64,000 nt of DNA from Mercenaria mercenaria. Its lineage: Eukaryota; Mollusca; Bivalvia; Venerida; Veneridae. Numbering within the stretch: the stretch's first letter is position 1; each line of letters begins with the position of its first letter. The notes beneath the pieces are model-generated. The model was given only the letters and a program-made list of their open reading frames with translations. It ran no database searches and was not told where the DNA came from. Positions 36,768-48,959 of this stretch are shown here, one piece after another. The stretch spans positions 46,280,501-46,344,500 of the forward strand of contig NC_069373.1 of assembly GCF_021730395.1 (NCBI RefSeq). Reading direction: 5' to 3'. A program made the translations under genes and the position numbers.

Positions 36768-38110
36768 TTTAGCTCACCTGAGCACGAAGTGCTCGGTGCG
36801 TGAGCTATTGTTATCGCTCACCATCTGTCCGTCGTCTGTCCGTCCACACTTTTTTCAGATGACATCTACTCTGAAACTACTAACCAGAATTACACCAAGG
36901 CCCTCTATCAAGTTTGTTCAAATGTTTAGCTTGCCTCTATTAGGAACCGTAAGAGTTAAAAATAGAAATACATTTAAATGACTTATTCTTATGAACGACT
37001 TGGATCTTCATCAAACTTTTCCTGTAGTATCAATGTAAGGTCCTCACCAATATTTGATCGAATTGGGGCACTTGGCCCATTTTTGGGGTCCACTAGAGCT
37101 AAAAATACAAACAAAACACATTTAAATGACTACATCTCATCATCTGCTTGATGGATATTCACAAAATTGGTCTGTAGCATCATTATAAGATCTTTCCCCA
37201 ATTTTGTAGAAATGCTGATACTTTGACTTTTTAAGGGGCTGCTAGAGCTAAAAATAGAAATAACTTTAAACAACATCTTCTCAGGAATGTTAAAATTGAT
37301 GTTCATCAACATTATCTGCAGCATCATTATTACGTCATCTCAGAAATGTGTTCGAATGAGTTGACTTGGTCCCTTTAAGGGCCACTAGAGCTAAAAAGCA
37401 ACGCCTTCTCATGAGCCGCTTATTTGATCTTCATCTAACTTTGTCTGTAGCATCATTATAAGGTCCTTTCATGAGGTTTATTTTCTAATACGGGCTCTTG
37501 GCCCCTTTTTGGGGACCACTGGAGCTAACAATTGAAACACCTTTAAACGACTTCTTCAGTCTCATGAATCGCTTGATTTATCTTATCGAACTTGGTCTTA
37601 AGTATCACTGTAATGTCCTCTGCTAAGTTTTTATTTTACAAATGGTGGCGCTTTGTCCCTGTAAGGTGCCACTAGAGCTAAAAAATACCTTTAATTTACT
37701 TCTTTTTATGAAATGAATGATGGATCTGTATCAAGTTTGGTCTGTAGCATCATGGTAAGTCCACTCCCAAATTTGTTCAAAAGCGTGCACCAGGTCCCTT
37801 TTAAGGGCAACTAGAGCTTATAAGAGAAATACTTTTAAATAACCTTTTCTCATGAATTATTTGATGGAGCTTCATCAAACTTTGTACCATCATTATATAT
37901 GTCCTCCCCCAAGTTTGCTCAAATGGTGACGCTTGGCCCCTTTAGATGTCACCTGAACTAAAACAGAACTACTTTTCAACAGGTACTTCTCACGAAAAGC
38001 CTAATGGATCTTCAATGTGTCTCAAAAACTATTGAATGGATCTTGCTTAAACGTCAGCTTATTCAGAGGAAGTGCATTGTGCATGAAATATTTATCTACT
38101 TCCCTTACTT
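36768..38110 (-). mobile_element. Pearl-like element with about seven 150-160 bp core repeats
   Basis: The left end is AGCTCACCTGAGCACGAAG followed by TGCTCGGTGCGTGAGC (a hairpin), then CTGTCCGTCGTCTGTCCG. Core repeats contain TCATCAAACTTGGTCTG-like, GTAGCATCATTATAAGGTCC and GCCACTAGAGCTAAAAATAG. The terminal hairpin and GTCC tract are shared with the right end of the 56440-58225 element although the cores differ. Confidence 0.75.
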
Positions 38111-38279
38111 TTTGAAAAGTCATCATTTTAGTGAATTACTTCAAACTTTTGACAGGAATTAAAATAAACTTTTCCGGCATGGTAAAGTACAGTTAAGGAA
38201 CTGCAATTTGTATCAAACGTAACCTTTGCATACATATTGAATGAAGTAATTATTGATAACACTCTTTTCCTCTCAAACT

Positions 38280-38740
38280 TTTCAGACCCTGATCCAAAAC
38301 ATATTTGAATAAGCAGGGGTAGGGCACGAACAAGTAGAGAACAAAGGTGCCATCAACTAGGTACGGGGGGGGGGGGGGCGGTCTTCCGCTCGTGTTTAAG
38401 GGGGGGGGGGTACTTGTTGAAATACGAGTATGAAATAGGGGCCTCTGGTGCATATTTTGGTATAAATTTGAGGTATTGGAAGGGTACCCCAACTTATTTT
38501 ATGGGGCTCAAGAGGCTCTTGTAAGTTTTAAAATGTAGGTATGTAATGGTGGCATCTGGCGCATATTTGGGTCTGAATTATGAGAAAATATTCCTTTTCC
38601 AAAATAGTTGAATGCAACTTTGATGAGTATAGGTAGCTTCTCATTCAACTTGGGTGAGTGGGTTGGGGAGGGAGATGGGGGAGGGGCACAGAACCTCTGA
38701 GACCGACCCTGCGTCCGGACCTGTTTCTTATACAATTACT
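38280..38740. repeat. G-run-bearing dispersed repeat
   Basis: Poly-G runs at about 38366-38378 and 38401-38410, then two diverged tandem copies of a block with GGCRTCTGGYGCATATTTKG (near 38440 and 38550) and a GGGTGAGTGGGTTGGGGAG tail. Proline-rich frames on the minus strand are shadows. Confidence 0.55.
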
Positions 38741-38929
38741 TATTTAAAACAAGAGCACCGCCTACGGGTGTCATCGCTAGTCTGTTTGTGCTGGACAGTA
38801 TGAAAGAAATGAGTTACAGTTCAAAATTTCTAAGTACAAAAAATGGCCAAAATCCTGACAATATGCAGGTTAGAGAGTTATGGTTCTTTACCTACATAGT
38901 TATCTAATGATGATAAATATGTGTGTTTC

Positions 38930-39125
38930 AAAGCTGTAGCTTTTATTGTTACAATAGATTATTTGCATATAACATCATTGTGTACCTTATGCGGAAATAC
39001 TAACTACACGAATTCTGCAAAATGATCTTCATTCCCCAGGACAGGAAAAGGTCAGGTCAATGAAGTTCAACCCAGATAAATGTAGGGTAGTAGAGACTTT
39101 AACATACTAGTATCTGCCACAAGGA
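38930..39125 (+). mobile_element. LINE RT fragment (finger-palm piece)
   Basis: Homologous to 40415-40570: both hold TTTGCATATAACA(C/T)CATTGTG, TCTGCAAAATGATCT and TGTTCAACCCAGATAAATATAG (variants). Translation gives the decayed YADD region and a MKFNPDKCRVV-type block. It is a second copy of the same LINE family, truncated at both ends. Confidence 0.6.
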
Positions 39126-39484
39126 ATCTAATATATTTGATCCCGCAACGTCACACTAGTATGCAAGCTCTTTATTCCAACAATCATAGTTCTTTGAATA
39201 ACACCGTTTCACAAACAAGATGACCATATTAGCCCTAATGCGATCTCCTGGGTATTTAATTACCTCATGACAATATGAAGCCACTGTTTCGGGTGCTCCT
39301 ATTTTTTCTTGTTAAATCCAATCCGTGCTTGTTTAATAACTATACACGCATGGGTTTCTCCTGGGCCTTTTGATCGGCAGAAATATCATAGATAGGTATC
39401 ATACTGTAGCAGGGCAAATACACTTTGCGCCGATACTAAGACTTTTGAAATGATACATTGAATTAGGGTGCAGCAGTACGCTAA

Positions 39485-40860
39485 ATATAGTGCCGAAACG
39501 GACATTTCTTATACATAATTATATACACATGTGCATAGAAAATAACGGTTTTTACCCGAATTCGAGAAACGGAATTTTTCTTTGCTGTCAACACTGGTAT
39601 GGTCCTAGAAGACCAACGTCTTACTTACATTATGATATAACAATATTAAGCCTCATCTCCGGGTCTTCTCCTTTCAGATTTCATGTTTCTTTGGTTAAAT
39701 TTCGTCTTATGTACAACGAAGTGCGTAATCCCATTTTAAGGAACAAAGTAGGAAATGGCATGGTTAAGTAATTGAACGGGTGAAATCCTAATAAGGCCTC
39801 TGAAAGACTACTCAAGGAGATTCACAAAGGATTAATTGTAGTTATCGAAAGATATATCCAAACTATCGCTTAAAACCGGTGAAACCCCAGTAGATGGAAT
39901 ATTGCAGACGCTTCGCTACAGTATACAAGGAAGGCCAAAAATTTCGAGGCTAGCAACCATAGACCTATATCCTTAGCATGCATGGCTTATGAAATGCTGG
40001 AACATATTTTGGTTTCTAACATCACGTCCTTCTTTGACAGAAATGATCTATTCAGTCATAACCAATATTGATTTAGTTCAGAGCTTATCTGTGAAACAAA
40101 ACTTATAACTTTTACACAAGAGGTCATCGGGAATCTAGAGAATGGCCAGCAAACTGACAATTATGGTAATGCAATTTGCTAACGCTTTCGATAAGGTTGA
40201 CCACCATAAAATAATACATAAATAAACTCCACTGGGAGTCCATCCATTAGCATCAGAGAGCACAAAGGCATTACTCAAAGACAGATCCCAAAGTGTCGTT
40301 GTTGACGGCTGTCCCTCATGCATTCTACCTGTTCTCGTTGCAGTTCCTCAGTATTCAGCAATAGGCCCCTCCCTTCCTGATTTACCTTAACTATTTACCG
40401 ACTACATTAAAAGTAACAGTAGATTTTTGCATATAACACCATTGTGTGTCTTAAGCGAAAATCCTAACTTGTTACACAAAATCTGCAAAATGATCTCCGT
40501 TCCTTAGAAGCATAGGAAAAGGACTGGTCAATGATGTTCAACCCAGATAAATATAGGGTAGTAGAGACTGTTTGAAAGAGAAAAAACAGGTATTTACAAT
40601 TACACAGTTATTTCATAGCATAATTATCAAATTACACCGGTGTCACTTTAAGTAAAGATCTCAGTTGGTCAAATCACAGAGATATTCTAACTGCAATAGT
40701 GAAGAATTTACCCAGAATCAGCAAGAGAAATGTCAAAACAACAATCAGAAAAGACGTTTACGGAATCGTCAAGGTTGTACGCCAGTTCAACAAGGTTAAA
40801 TGTTTATCCCGGATCACTGAACCGGGATGAACCGAGATACCAAACAGTGACAGTGAGATC
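39485..40860 (+). mobile_element. Decayed jockey/CR1-type LINE
   Basis: Broken frames still show RT blocks in order: a pre-RT basic region (KFRLMYNEVRNPILRNKVG, near 39700-39760), NHRPISLACMAYEMLEH (about 39955-40005), FANAFDKVDHHKIIHK (40175-40215), VVVDGCPS...GPSLPDL, the position of YADD degraded near 40430, MFNPDKYRVVE and GVTLSKDLSWSNHRDI. The family is CR1/jockey-like by block order. Many stops and frameshifts make it long dead. Confidence 0.68.
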
Positions 40861-40869
40861 GCGGCTTTA

Positions 40870-42375
40870 ACATTTAAACTTTTAAAGCCACCTTGAAAGA
40901 ACTATCCAAGGCAAATCGTAAAACTGCAAGAAATATACCAATTGACCATCACTTTTGGGCACTTTTCTCTTTCAACTCGGTTTTCCGTAGTCCGGTATTG
41001 ATCTATTTTATTTTTCATAAAAATGTTCTATTGGTAGAACATACATATCTGTCATCCAAAATGCATTATTCCTAATGATTTTAGCCAGTTATCATTGATT
41101 GAAATATTAATTTATGAAATTAGATAGTTTTCAAACACATTCAACACATATCATACCAATAGAAACAACTTTATATGGATATATACACCACGGAATTCCA
41201 TATACATTTTCAACCCTATATATTTTCAACCCTGTACATTAACCAATCAGAGGCCCTGTGAGTTGTTTCCTTCTGACCTAGAAAGAACATACAGTATTGA
41301 GACGCTTTCTTTCCCTTTAATTAATAAGCGTCTAGTTGTTCGACGGTACATGACTTCACAAGAAAATGGCCAGTATCTAATCTGCTGATTATTACTTCTT
41401 TCACGTGATCGTTCGTATGGCAGTTATAGTTGATAGACTTTAAAACTCCTCTGTTTGAAATCATACGGTGTTTTTCTTTCTTTGCCCAAAGAGGATTTTC
41501 GATTTATATTTATGTTAAATCATTTGTCAAGATAATCATTGTACGATATCAAAGAAGGGTGAGGTGAAGTGAATTCTGAAACAAATATTATTTTATGTAT
41601 TTTACAACTAGTTACTGACCCATAATTTCTTTATAGATTTATTTGTTCCTAACTAGGTTATCTTCCTTGATTGATCGCATGGACTCAAGACATGTTTCAG
41701 ATATTGATAGAAATACAAGTTATGGGAACTTTTTAGATATTATTTTATTTCACTGACTTTGTTTTATTATGACAAATATATAGTGGATACTTGTTTTGTT
41801 TTGTGCGAAGATGTACTTTTACTTCGAAATAGTATTTTCATTAGTGGCGGAGCCACGAGTGAGAATATTATTTTCGAAGGTAACTTGATGAAATAAAACT
41901 CATCTTACAGAAAAAAACTAACAAAATTTCTTTTTAAGTTATGCCTTTCTGCTTTCTTGTGATTTTCAAAAAGACAAAAATACTTGTACTTTTCATTTTT
42001 TTCTGATTTGATATTCCACACTGGTAGCCCAAAAGCCAATGCGCATAAACAAAGTGTGCCAATAATAATATCCACAAGAAATATTTGTCAGGAATATTTT
42101 CTACCAAAAAATCAGGATTAAATCGTTTATTTTTTAATTTTGATATGTAAACACTTATAGAGTTGTATATTTTGAAACGTCGCAACGTATGTTACAAACT
42201 TTCTTATTGTTTAATAGCGGAGTAATATCACATGTATTGATACGGCCACCATATCTGAAGAGTAATGCGAATCGAGGAAAGAAAATTTGTGTAATTCCTA
42301 AAAGAAAAATACTGGATTTATTTTAATTCACGGACAGGGTAAACTGCTACTGTTCATTTTGCATAAGTGTGTAAA
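40870..42375. other. Intergenic stretch
   Basis: No recognised gene. The 83-codon minus frame 41934-42185 has a hydrophobic middle (YFLWILLLAHFVYAHWLLGY) but no family signature. Confidence 0.35.
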
Positions 42376-42381
42376 AGTAAA

Positions 42382-43645
42382 CTATTTCTTGTTCCTATGG
42401 ACAAGGACATAAACGGATACGAACAATATTTCATTCAAAGTGTAGTTGGAATCGGATAACCGACTAAAACTGACTGCTGCCGACATGCACTGACTAAATG
42501 AGAAAATGGGATATGTGTTTACCTGTCTGGCAATCTACTTTGGTTTGATTTATTAATTCAGTGACAGTTTTTGCTGAGTCGTACATGAATGTACCTGAAA
42601 ATCTTCAAATTTTAAAGTTCGCGAAGACTTAAAGCAAACCCTCTCACAGCCTTCGGATACCTCTACTGGTAAGTCCAAACAAACAAAATAATACTACATT
42701 TTTTTTTCTTTCTGCTGATACACGGTGCATAGCAAAACGGACGCTAACATTTAAAGAAACCTTGTCTCCAGTGTGCATTTGATTTGTGCACCGAAATTTA
42801 CTCTAATAAATGTCGGAATGAATGACAACACGTAGAAAAATAAATTTGATGCGTTCTTAATTTTAGACTTAGTAATACATTCATTTGAAGCAATGCATTT
42901 TATCCTAAAACATACCAAAATGCATTTCAAATAAAAGATCCATGAAAATTAGAAGATTACTACAACATATCTATATCATAGATAAAGTACAAAATAAAAA
43001 CTCTAATATGAAAAAAAAGCAAGCACATTCCTGTTAAAACACGAAAAAAATTGACGTCGGGTCGACATATTTTTGGCACCATACAGGCGCCGAGAAATAT
43101 TGCTATCACATTTATCTACAACTTTATACAAAATACGTTTTAGAATTGATATGACAGACCGGTGTTACACTAAATTCACATACACTGTTATCTATCATTA
43201 AGCGTTTGACGTCTACGTATTCCTAAGACATTCCGTGGACATGATACTTCCCGTATTTTAACATTGTTTAAACACTGTTTCCCGTTGACGTCATGTTGAT
43301 CTATTTTATTTGGCGCCATACATGAGCCATGAAATAGTGCGTTTTACATGTTTACGTAAGAATCGAAATGATATATAAAAGAACCATGTTATAACATATC
43401 TCAACAATATACATCGGTTATACGCCGTATGTATAATTCACCCGGGCATCGCCCTCATGAAATTATTCCGCAAACGTATAACCTCTTCGTATTGATTCGA
43501 TATGTTCAAACATGGTTCTGCAATATATTAGTTCTTAAGTAAAAGTAGAATCGCTACAAGCATGTTTAATAAACGAATACTTTTGTTAGAATTTTATTCA
43601 TTGTTGTTCCTTGTTTGACCTTGCATTAAGTTTCTTATCTTCAAC
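42382..43645. repeat. Segmental duplication, copy A (3' flank of the GPCR gene)
   Basis: Starts CTATTTCTTGTTCCTATGG and runs through the 3' flank into the end of the GPCR coding region. Copy B at 62995-64000 matches it closely, for example GCATGCACTGACT-type, TCGACATATTTTTGGCACC and GACAGACCGGTGTTACAC blocks. Copy A has about 250 bp (roughly 42760-43010) that copy B lacks. Confidence 0.88.
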
Positions 43646-44883
43646 ACGTGCCTACACGAACATAGCAATTTACATGACTTTCTAAACCTAGCATCAAGTA
43701 TTCCATATATCACAGGATTGATAGCACCGTTTAGAAAGTATGACCTCAGAAAAAACTTGTACACGGATCTATCTAAGTCACTCAAAGAGGCCACGAAAGT
43801 TTTGTTCAATGATCGGATCAGAAGTAACGAAATCAGTGGAACATATGAGATTATGAAGGCTATGGAAACTATAAACATTATCCATGTCGTTCTGTATCTC
43901 TTTGACTTTGATAAATCAACACTTGGAGATGAAATTTTGTTCTTGTCGACGTTCCCATTTCCCTTGATTTCGAGAGTGTCTTGTCTCATCCCTCTGTCTT
44001 TGTTTGCTGGAATGGATTCTGGTGTACCATTGTCTTCTGCTGTGGCACTGTCCACTCCGTATATCTCGTCTGTTTGTTCTTCAACTGTTTCTTTAGATAC
44101 AGATACAGGAGTCATTTCAATTTCTGTTTCGCGGATTTCAATTCCACCCTTAGACCTGTATTTCCATTTCATCTGCTGTTTAACACGCACTGCTATACGG
44201 CAGTAAAAACTGATGATACCGATCAAAGCTCCAAGAAAGAGAATTGCAAAAACTATATTGTTTATCAGCGGAAATAATGTTTCTTTCATATCCTCTGTTA
44301 CACCGCATTGAAATATTGTCAAATTATAAATACTATGTTCTCTTTTCTGTATTCCATAGATTATTGGAGAAATCCACGAACATGCAAGCCCAATAACTGG
44401 TGAAACTGCACATATACGTTTTGCCGCTCTGAGTGAAACTTGCCAACTAAATGGTGCACACACCCTGCGGTATCTGTCAAAGGCAACGCAGAGCAATAGG
44501 ACGCCAGATGTAATTGTTGTCCATGTATTTAGAAATAACGCGAACTTGCAATGATATACACTGTCGAAAGTATACTGCCAAAACTGCAAACTCAGTTGAA
44601 GCGGCAGAGCAACACAGCATGTCAACAGATCAACTATAGAAAGAACAGTTATAAAAATGTGGTATGTAGAAATCGAATACTTCTTTGCAAATACATAACA
44701 CACCAAAGAATTTCCAGCAATCCCAGATATACAAAGTATTGTCAGATATATTATTAGCGGAATTTGTCGGATCACTTCTTCGTCATTCAGTTTATTCAAA
44801 GTTGAATTGTCCTTATGTGAATCCATGGTTTTACATACAGTTTGATTTTTCTCTTCTATTTTGCAAACAAAAACTGACATCAA
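43594..44883 (-). CDS. Rhodopsin-family (class A) G protein-coupled receptor
   Basis: An intact 429-residue single-exon frame. Seven membrane helices: about 41-65 (GN at 57-58), 75-97 (LSIVD 81-85), 110-138 ending in DRY 136-138, 155-177 (W170), 203-228, 333-356 and 378-398 (NPVIY 389-393). The disulphide pair is C112-C193. N-glycosylation sites lie in the N-terminus (NQT 13-15, NST 26-28). Intracellular loop 3 is long (about 235-330), hydrophilic and Ser/Thr-rich, suited to regulatory phosphorylation. The F-x-x-C-W-x-P motif of helix 6 is degenerate (FIISYVP). Helix 8 with several Cys may be palmitoylated. Translation may instead start at Met20 (MDSHKDNST), which removes a weakly conserved leader. 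The ligand is unknown; the peptide/amine-type core is common among expanded mollusc orphan receptors. A second copy begins at the right window edge. Confidence 0.93.
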   Translation of the reverse strand: MMSVFVCKIEEKNQTVCKTMDSHKDNSTLNKLNDEEVIRQIPLIIYLTILCISGIAGNSLVCYVFAKKYSISTYHIFITVLSIVDLLTCCVALPLQLSLQFWQYTFDSVYHCKFALFLNTWTTITSGVLLLCVAFDRYRRVCAPFSWQVSLRAAKRICAVSPVIGLACSWISPIIYGIQKREHSIYNLTIFQCGVTEDMKETLFPLINNIVFAILFLGALIGIISFYCRIAVRVKQQMKWKYRSKGGIEIRETEIEMTPVSVSKETVEEQTDEIYGVDSATAEDNGTPESIPANKDRGMRQDTLEIKGNGNVDKNKISSPSVDLSKSKRYRTTWIMFIVSIAFIISYVPLISLLLIRSLNKTFVASLSDLDRSVYKFFLRSYFLNGAINPVIYGILDARFRKSCKLLCSCRHVLKIRNLMQGQTRNNNE

Positions 44884-44989
44884 TGTTATGTTTTTCTGAC
44901 TAAGATGTCCAGTCTCAGTACATTCACAACTATTTTCAGAGATCTTTTCTAAACAACTTGAAACTGTTTTTTTTCCAATGTTTGCAACA

Positions 44990-46400
44990 CTATCTCAGTA
45001 TATCAAATGATATAACAATATATATGTGTCAACTACTAAAACTCTGGCTATAGCTATTTTCATGGAAATTGTATAGAAACCACAATGCTTCCATGAACTG
45101 TTTTCCGAAAATAGGAATAATTATCTCTCAACATGTAACAGGGAAGGAAAAAAATAAGGAAGTTAAATCATAAAAATATATTTTTTCCACCACATCTTTA
45201 CAATGACATTTATTTCCTTATATCAGAAGTCTATATATGAGAACGTAGAACGATACTCAAAAATGCATTGTCTGAATTAATACATACACTCCCTTCATAA
45301 AGGACGATCGAAGAATTGGAAGAAGTAGTAGTACTGCCTTTCTGGACTAACTTAAGATGGTAAAGTTCAATTAACTTAATACATCAACTCGTTTGAGTGA
45401 CGGAAATAAGTTGTTAAAGTACTAGTAATAATACAGAACGCCCACTTTCCTTTACGTGTCCTTGATGTTTAGTGAGAAGTAGGTCCACGGATGGATGAAA
45501 ATCTGGAAACTATATAAAATGGATCTTAATTGTCATACTATTATATGAAACAAAGAACAGTTTCTTTTGAAAGAAATAATATTTCAAAACAGTGATTTGT
45601 TGTGTTTGGAATACAGATGGAAAGGAATTATATCGTGAGAGCGCAGCCCGAGTTGTATCGAATCCAGCACACTATCAAGGATTATTATGTACATCCTTGA
45701 CGATATCCCCAATTATTATACCTCACATAAATATGCAATGCAAATTGCCCATTAGTTTAACTTGAAAAATATATCATATCAAGGACGTAGGAGCTGGGGC
45801 GACAGGGGCAGCACCCGCCCCTTTCGAAGAGCAAAATGCAGAACTCGTAAATTTTTGTAAAGGATAAATAAGATACAGCTGCCATCCCCTGCCAGTTGTC
45901 AATTCATAATGAAGTGCATCGGCGTGTCTTACCGCTGACACCTTGCCAGATCACTTTGGTAACAGGGTATTAATCCACAACGACCGAGGTCGCTGTATCT
46001 TCACGCCCCGCAGAAACGATTTATAAGAGATACATTAATTAATGAAAGTCAATCGTATTTAATTGCTTACTGTCGAACAGATTATAGACACTTGAAATTA
46101 ATGTTGTGTCTCAGATTCTACTAAGTATCCTGGGTAAAATGCAAATCGACATCTTTAGATGTCTTTTCATAATATATATTCCATTAAATATTTTTAACAT
46201 TAAAATATATTAAAATTCGAGTATATAACTAGTGCTTATTTTAGAAAGAAAGCAATGAATAGCGTTTTACCTTTATAATGCCATTTAATGACTAAAATGC
46301 CATAAGGATTGGATTACCTCTTTAAGTCAGGGTCTTGTGCTCGATCCCCTACATAGACATGACTTGCTATACCCTGGTAAGACATTGTCCGTATCTAACA
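44990..46400. other. Intergenic stretch upstream of the GPCR
   Basis: AT-rich; no recognised gene. It should hold the GPCR promoter. A GCAGCACCCGCCCC patch near 45810 breaks the AT background. Confidence 0.4.
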
Positions 46401-46409
46401 ATATCAAAG

Positions 46410-46775
46410 TAAAGAGAAGGTTTAAGAAGCCCATTAATTCCTTTTTTGTTTTAATTCAAAATGGATTCCATCATGCCAGACACGGTCGAAGACTTTTAAA
46501 ATGTCACAAAAAAACATACATCATGTTGGGATTTTATTATCGAAAGAGCTTTGGTGATAAATGTCTAACAGCTGATATAATATACAGTAGAGTGCCCTGG
46601 CAAAGAAACTGACTGCCTTTCGTAAATTAACATGTTAGCAAATAGATGATTGTAAATATGTTTAAACATAACTCTTTCCATAACCTTACCAACACACTGA
46701 TTAAAGATATAGGTATGTAGTTTGAAGGACTATTTTCATTACCTTTCATAAAAAGAGGCATAGCTTTATCACTAT
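46410..46775 (-). mobile_element. LINE RT fragment (N-terminal RT blocks)
   Basis: The minus strand over several frames gives KAMPLFMKGNENSPSNY, PISLIS, KVMERVMFKHIYNHL, IYERQSVSLPGHSTVYYIS and KVFDRVWHDGIHFEL. These are the NYRPISLL, FKH and FDRVWH blocks of a widespread mollusc non-LTR retrotransposon. Frameshifts separate the blocks. Confidence 0.68.
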
Positions 46776-46839
46776 TTACACCCGCTGCGCCCTCGTAAAA
46801 TTATTACGCCCGACGTATAACCACCCATCGTGTATAAAT

Positions 46840-47600
46840 AGTGATAAAAGCACTGTTTTGCTAAAAATTATTTCTTAATTGTGGTCAAATTACTGCATAG
46901 TTGTTATCTTTTGCGACTGTGTTGTTATTGTTATAATTGTCCAGATAGTAAATTTTAAAACCAGGATGTACTAATCCAAACCTAAGGTGCTTCTACAATC
47001 GCTACAATCGGTGTTAAAGAACTAGTTGTTCATGTTTCGTGACTTTAACATTTTTCTTAATTTCGCCTACTTCAGTGTAATTATATGTGTAATAAATAAC
47101 AATACATTTTACCTTGATTTAATATGACGTTTCACTTTTAACCCCAGCTATAAAGTTCCATATCTAAAATATTTTAACATCGCATAATAACATTAAATTT
47201 CTGTAAATAGCGGTATCAAGATTTAGTTACATTTAGGCATTGATTTTGAACAGTAAATATTTTACACAAATAAACAAAAACCATTAAATTTAATTCGGTG
47301 GATTTTATATGGTATCATAAATCCTAAAGGAGTAATTGTAAGCAAATCGTAAATTTTGGTAACTGACATAATTTATGATCACATTATATTCAAAAAGGCA
47401 TTAAGGAAGTATAATGAATATTGTAAGGCCAACATGTACAACAGTTAAGTCATGAGTTAAAGGCTCATATAGGCATTTGTTTCATAATAATTTATGACTG
47501 CATCAATTTTTGTAACGAACATGAAATACACCATTTTGTTTGTTAAATTTTACTTTCCGTATTTTTTCCCATATTTTTGTCAAACGTTTGAATATCGGGT
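46840..47600. other. AT-rich intergenic stretch
   Basis: No coding region or repeat recognised. It ends just upstream of the candidate promoter near 47.72 kb. Confidence 0.35.
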
Positions 47601-47720
47601 TTAGTTGATAGAAATTTTTATTGAATCTTTTGTTTTTGATCACCTCCCTTTGTGGCACTGGTCATCTTATTCGAACATGCAATAATTTGCTCATTTTTGC
47701 CGTACGTGACATTAGAGAAT

Positions 47721-47741
47721 CACTTCCGGGCATGCGCAGAA
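47721..47741 (+). promoter_or_regulatory. Possible promoter core: ETS plus NRF1-like sites
   Basis: CACTTCCGG (ETS-type) abuts GGCATGCGCAGA (NRF1-type) in an otherwise AT-rich region. Adjacent ETS and NRF1 motifs are typical of TATA-less animal promoters. No expression evidence exists here. Confidence 0.3.
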
Positions 47742-47825
47742 GACCGCTCCAACTCTGCAATGAGCTACTTCGAATAGGTTTAGGGTCAGACGGAGTGCAT
47801 GATTATCACCATTCTTTCTCTTCAG
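47732..47825 (+). CDS. Possible first coding exon
   Basis: ATG at 47732 opens MRRRPLQLCNELLRIGLGS and stays open to a strong donor TTCAG|GTGAGTATC at 47825/47826. No family is recognised and no second exon was found downstream. The frame is also open upstream to 47621. The case rests on the promoter-like motifs and the donor only. Confidence 0.28.
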
Positions 47826-47886
47826 GTGAGTATCAATGTAAAAGAGCGGTTTTTGAGATGTATGTTTAAAACGTGTTTGATATCAT

Positions 47887-47913
47887 ATTTATTTATTTAT
47901 TTATTTATTAGAG
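47887..47913. repeat. (TTTA)n microsatellite
   Basis: ATTTATTTATTTATTTATTTATT run. Confidence 0.8.
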
Positions 47914-48104
47914 TCTCATCCATTTACATTTTATACACATATATAAACAATAAAAATAATACATATCATACAAGTAAATGGCCATTCTATATAGAATTAC
48001 AAGAGACTATTTAAAAATAGTACATTACACTATTAAAATCACAGTAAAACTGTTGCAAGTGTATTGTGTTGTATTTTGTGTTGCGTTCATTTCAAGTGGT
48101 GCAT

Positions 48105-48190
48105 GTTTGTGTGTGTGTGCTTGTGTGTGTGCGTGTGTGTACTGGTTGTGTGTATGTGTGTACTATGTTGTGGTTGTGTTGTGTTGTGCA
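48105..48190. repeat. (GT)n-rich tract
   Basis: Imperfect GTGTGTGC/GTGTGTAC run. Cys/Val-rich frames over it are shadows. Confidence 0.85.
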
Positions 48191-48419
48191 TGCATGTATT
48201 GTTTTATTCTTTATTTGAGTATTATCTATACGCAAACGTAAGTTTACAATTCAATTATACATAAATAAAACTAAGTACATAGCCGCTCTATAAGTAGGAC
48301 TATAAGAGACTGTATCAGCTGTGACACCGCTTGCTCCAATACACCTGGGACCCACCACTCAGAAACCACAAATGCAACCAATATACAGCACGCTTGACCT
48401 TTCTCAGTGCCTGACTCTG

Positions 48420-48775
48420 AATTAAGAGTTTAAAAAGAGGCATAATTCTACCAAAATTCAAATAGAGTTATGGAGGTTGTTTCTCCTGGTGTAGACTATG
48501 ATAATTACTACTTTAAGCTTCGAGTCAAAAGCTTTAATAGTGACAATAATATGTAACTTTTCAGAAACCCTACGTTACAATTAAAGGGGCATAATTCTGT
48601 CAAATTCAAATATAGTTATGATGATTGTCTCTCCTGGCGTACACTTTGATAATCAACACCTATTTAGATTTCAAGTCAATAGCCAGTAACACAGACACTT
48701 GACTTTATCCGCATGGGCGAATGCAATAGCTCTATATATCCTTCGAAAAGACGAGCTAATAAATTCATGAAATTG
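48420..48775 (+). mobile_element. Two-unit copy of the 162 bp core-repeat element
   Basis: Two units with CATAATTCT, CAAATA(G/T)AGTTATG, TCTCCTGGTGTAGAC and ACTTGACTTTATCC. They are followed by GCGAATGCAATAGCTC and CCTTCGAAAAGACGAGCTA, the reverse complement of the hairpin end at 7620. It is the same family in opposite orientation. Confidence 0.8.
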
Positions 48776-48959
48776 CTTCAGAGTCGTGCATTCCAAATGC
48801 GCCACAGCAAGAAGGGGCCTCTTTTGCCTTTGTAGAATAATATATATAACAGAATCTAAGATGTAGAAACTGATTTTAAAGTCAACTGTTAACTTATTAG
48901 ATGAGCTAAAACGTATATATAGTAGACTAGGTTAAGAATTATAATGACATTATTTACAA

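Noticed and set aside
43718-44903. Several plus-strand frames opposite the GPCR
   Set aside because: Antisense shadows of the receptor; no domain.
48064-48264. Cys/Val-rich small secreted-peptide-like frame
   Set aside because: It is a translation of a (GT)n tract.
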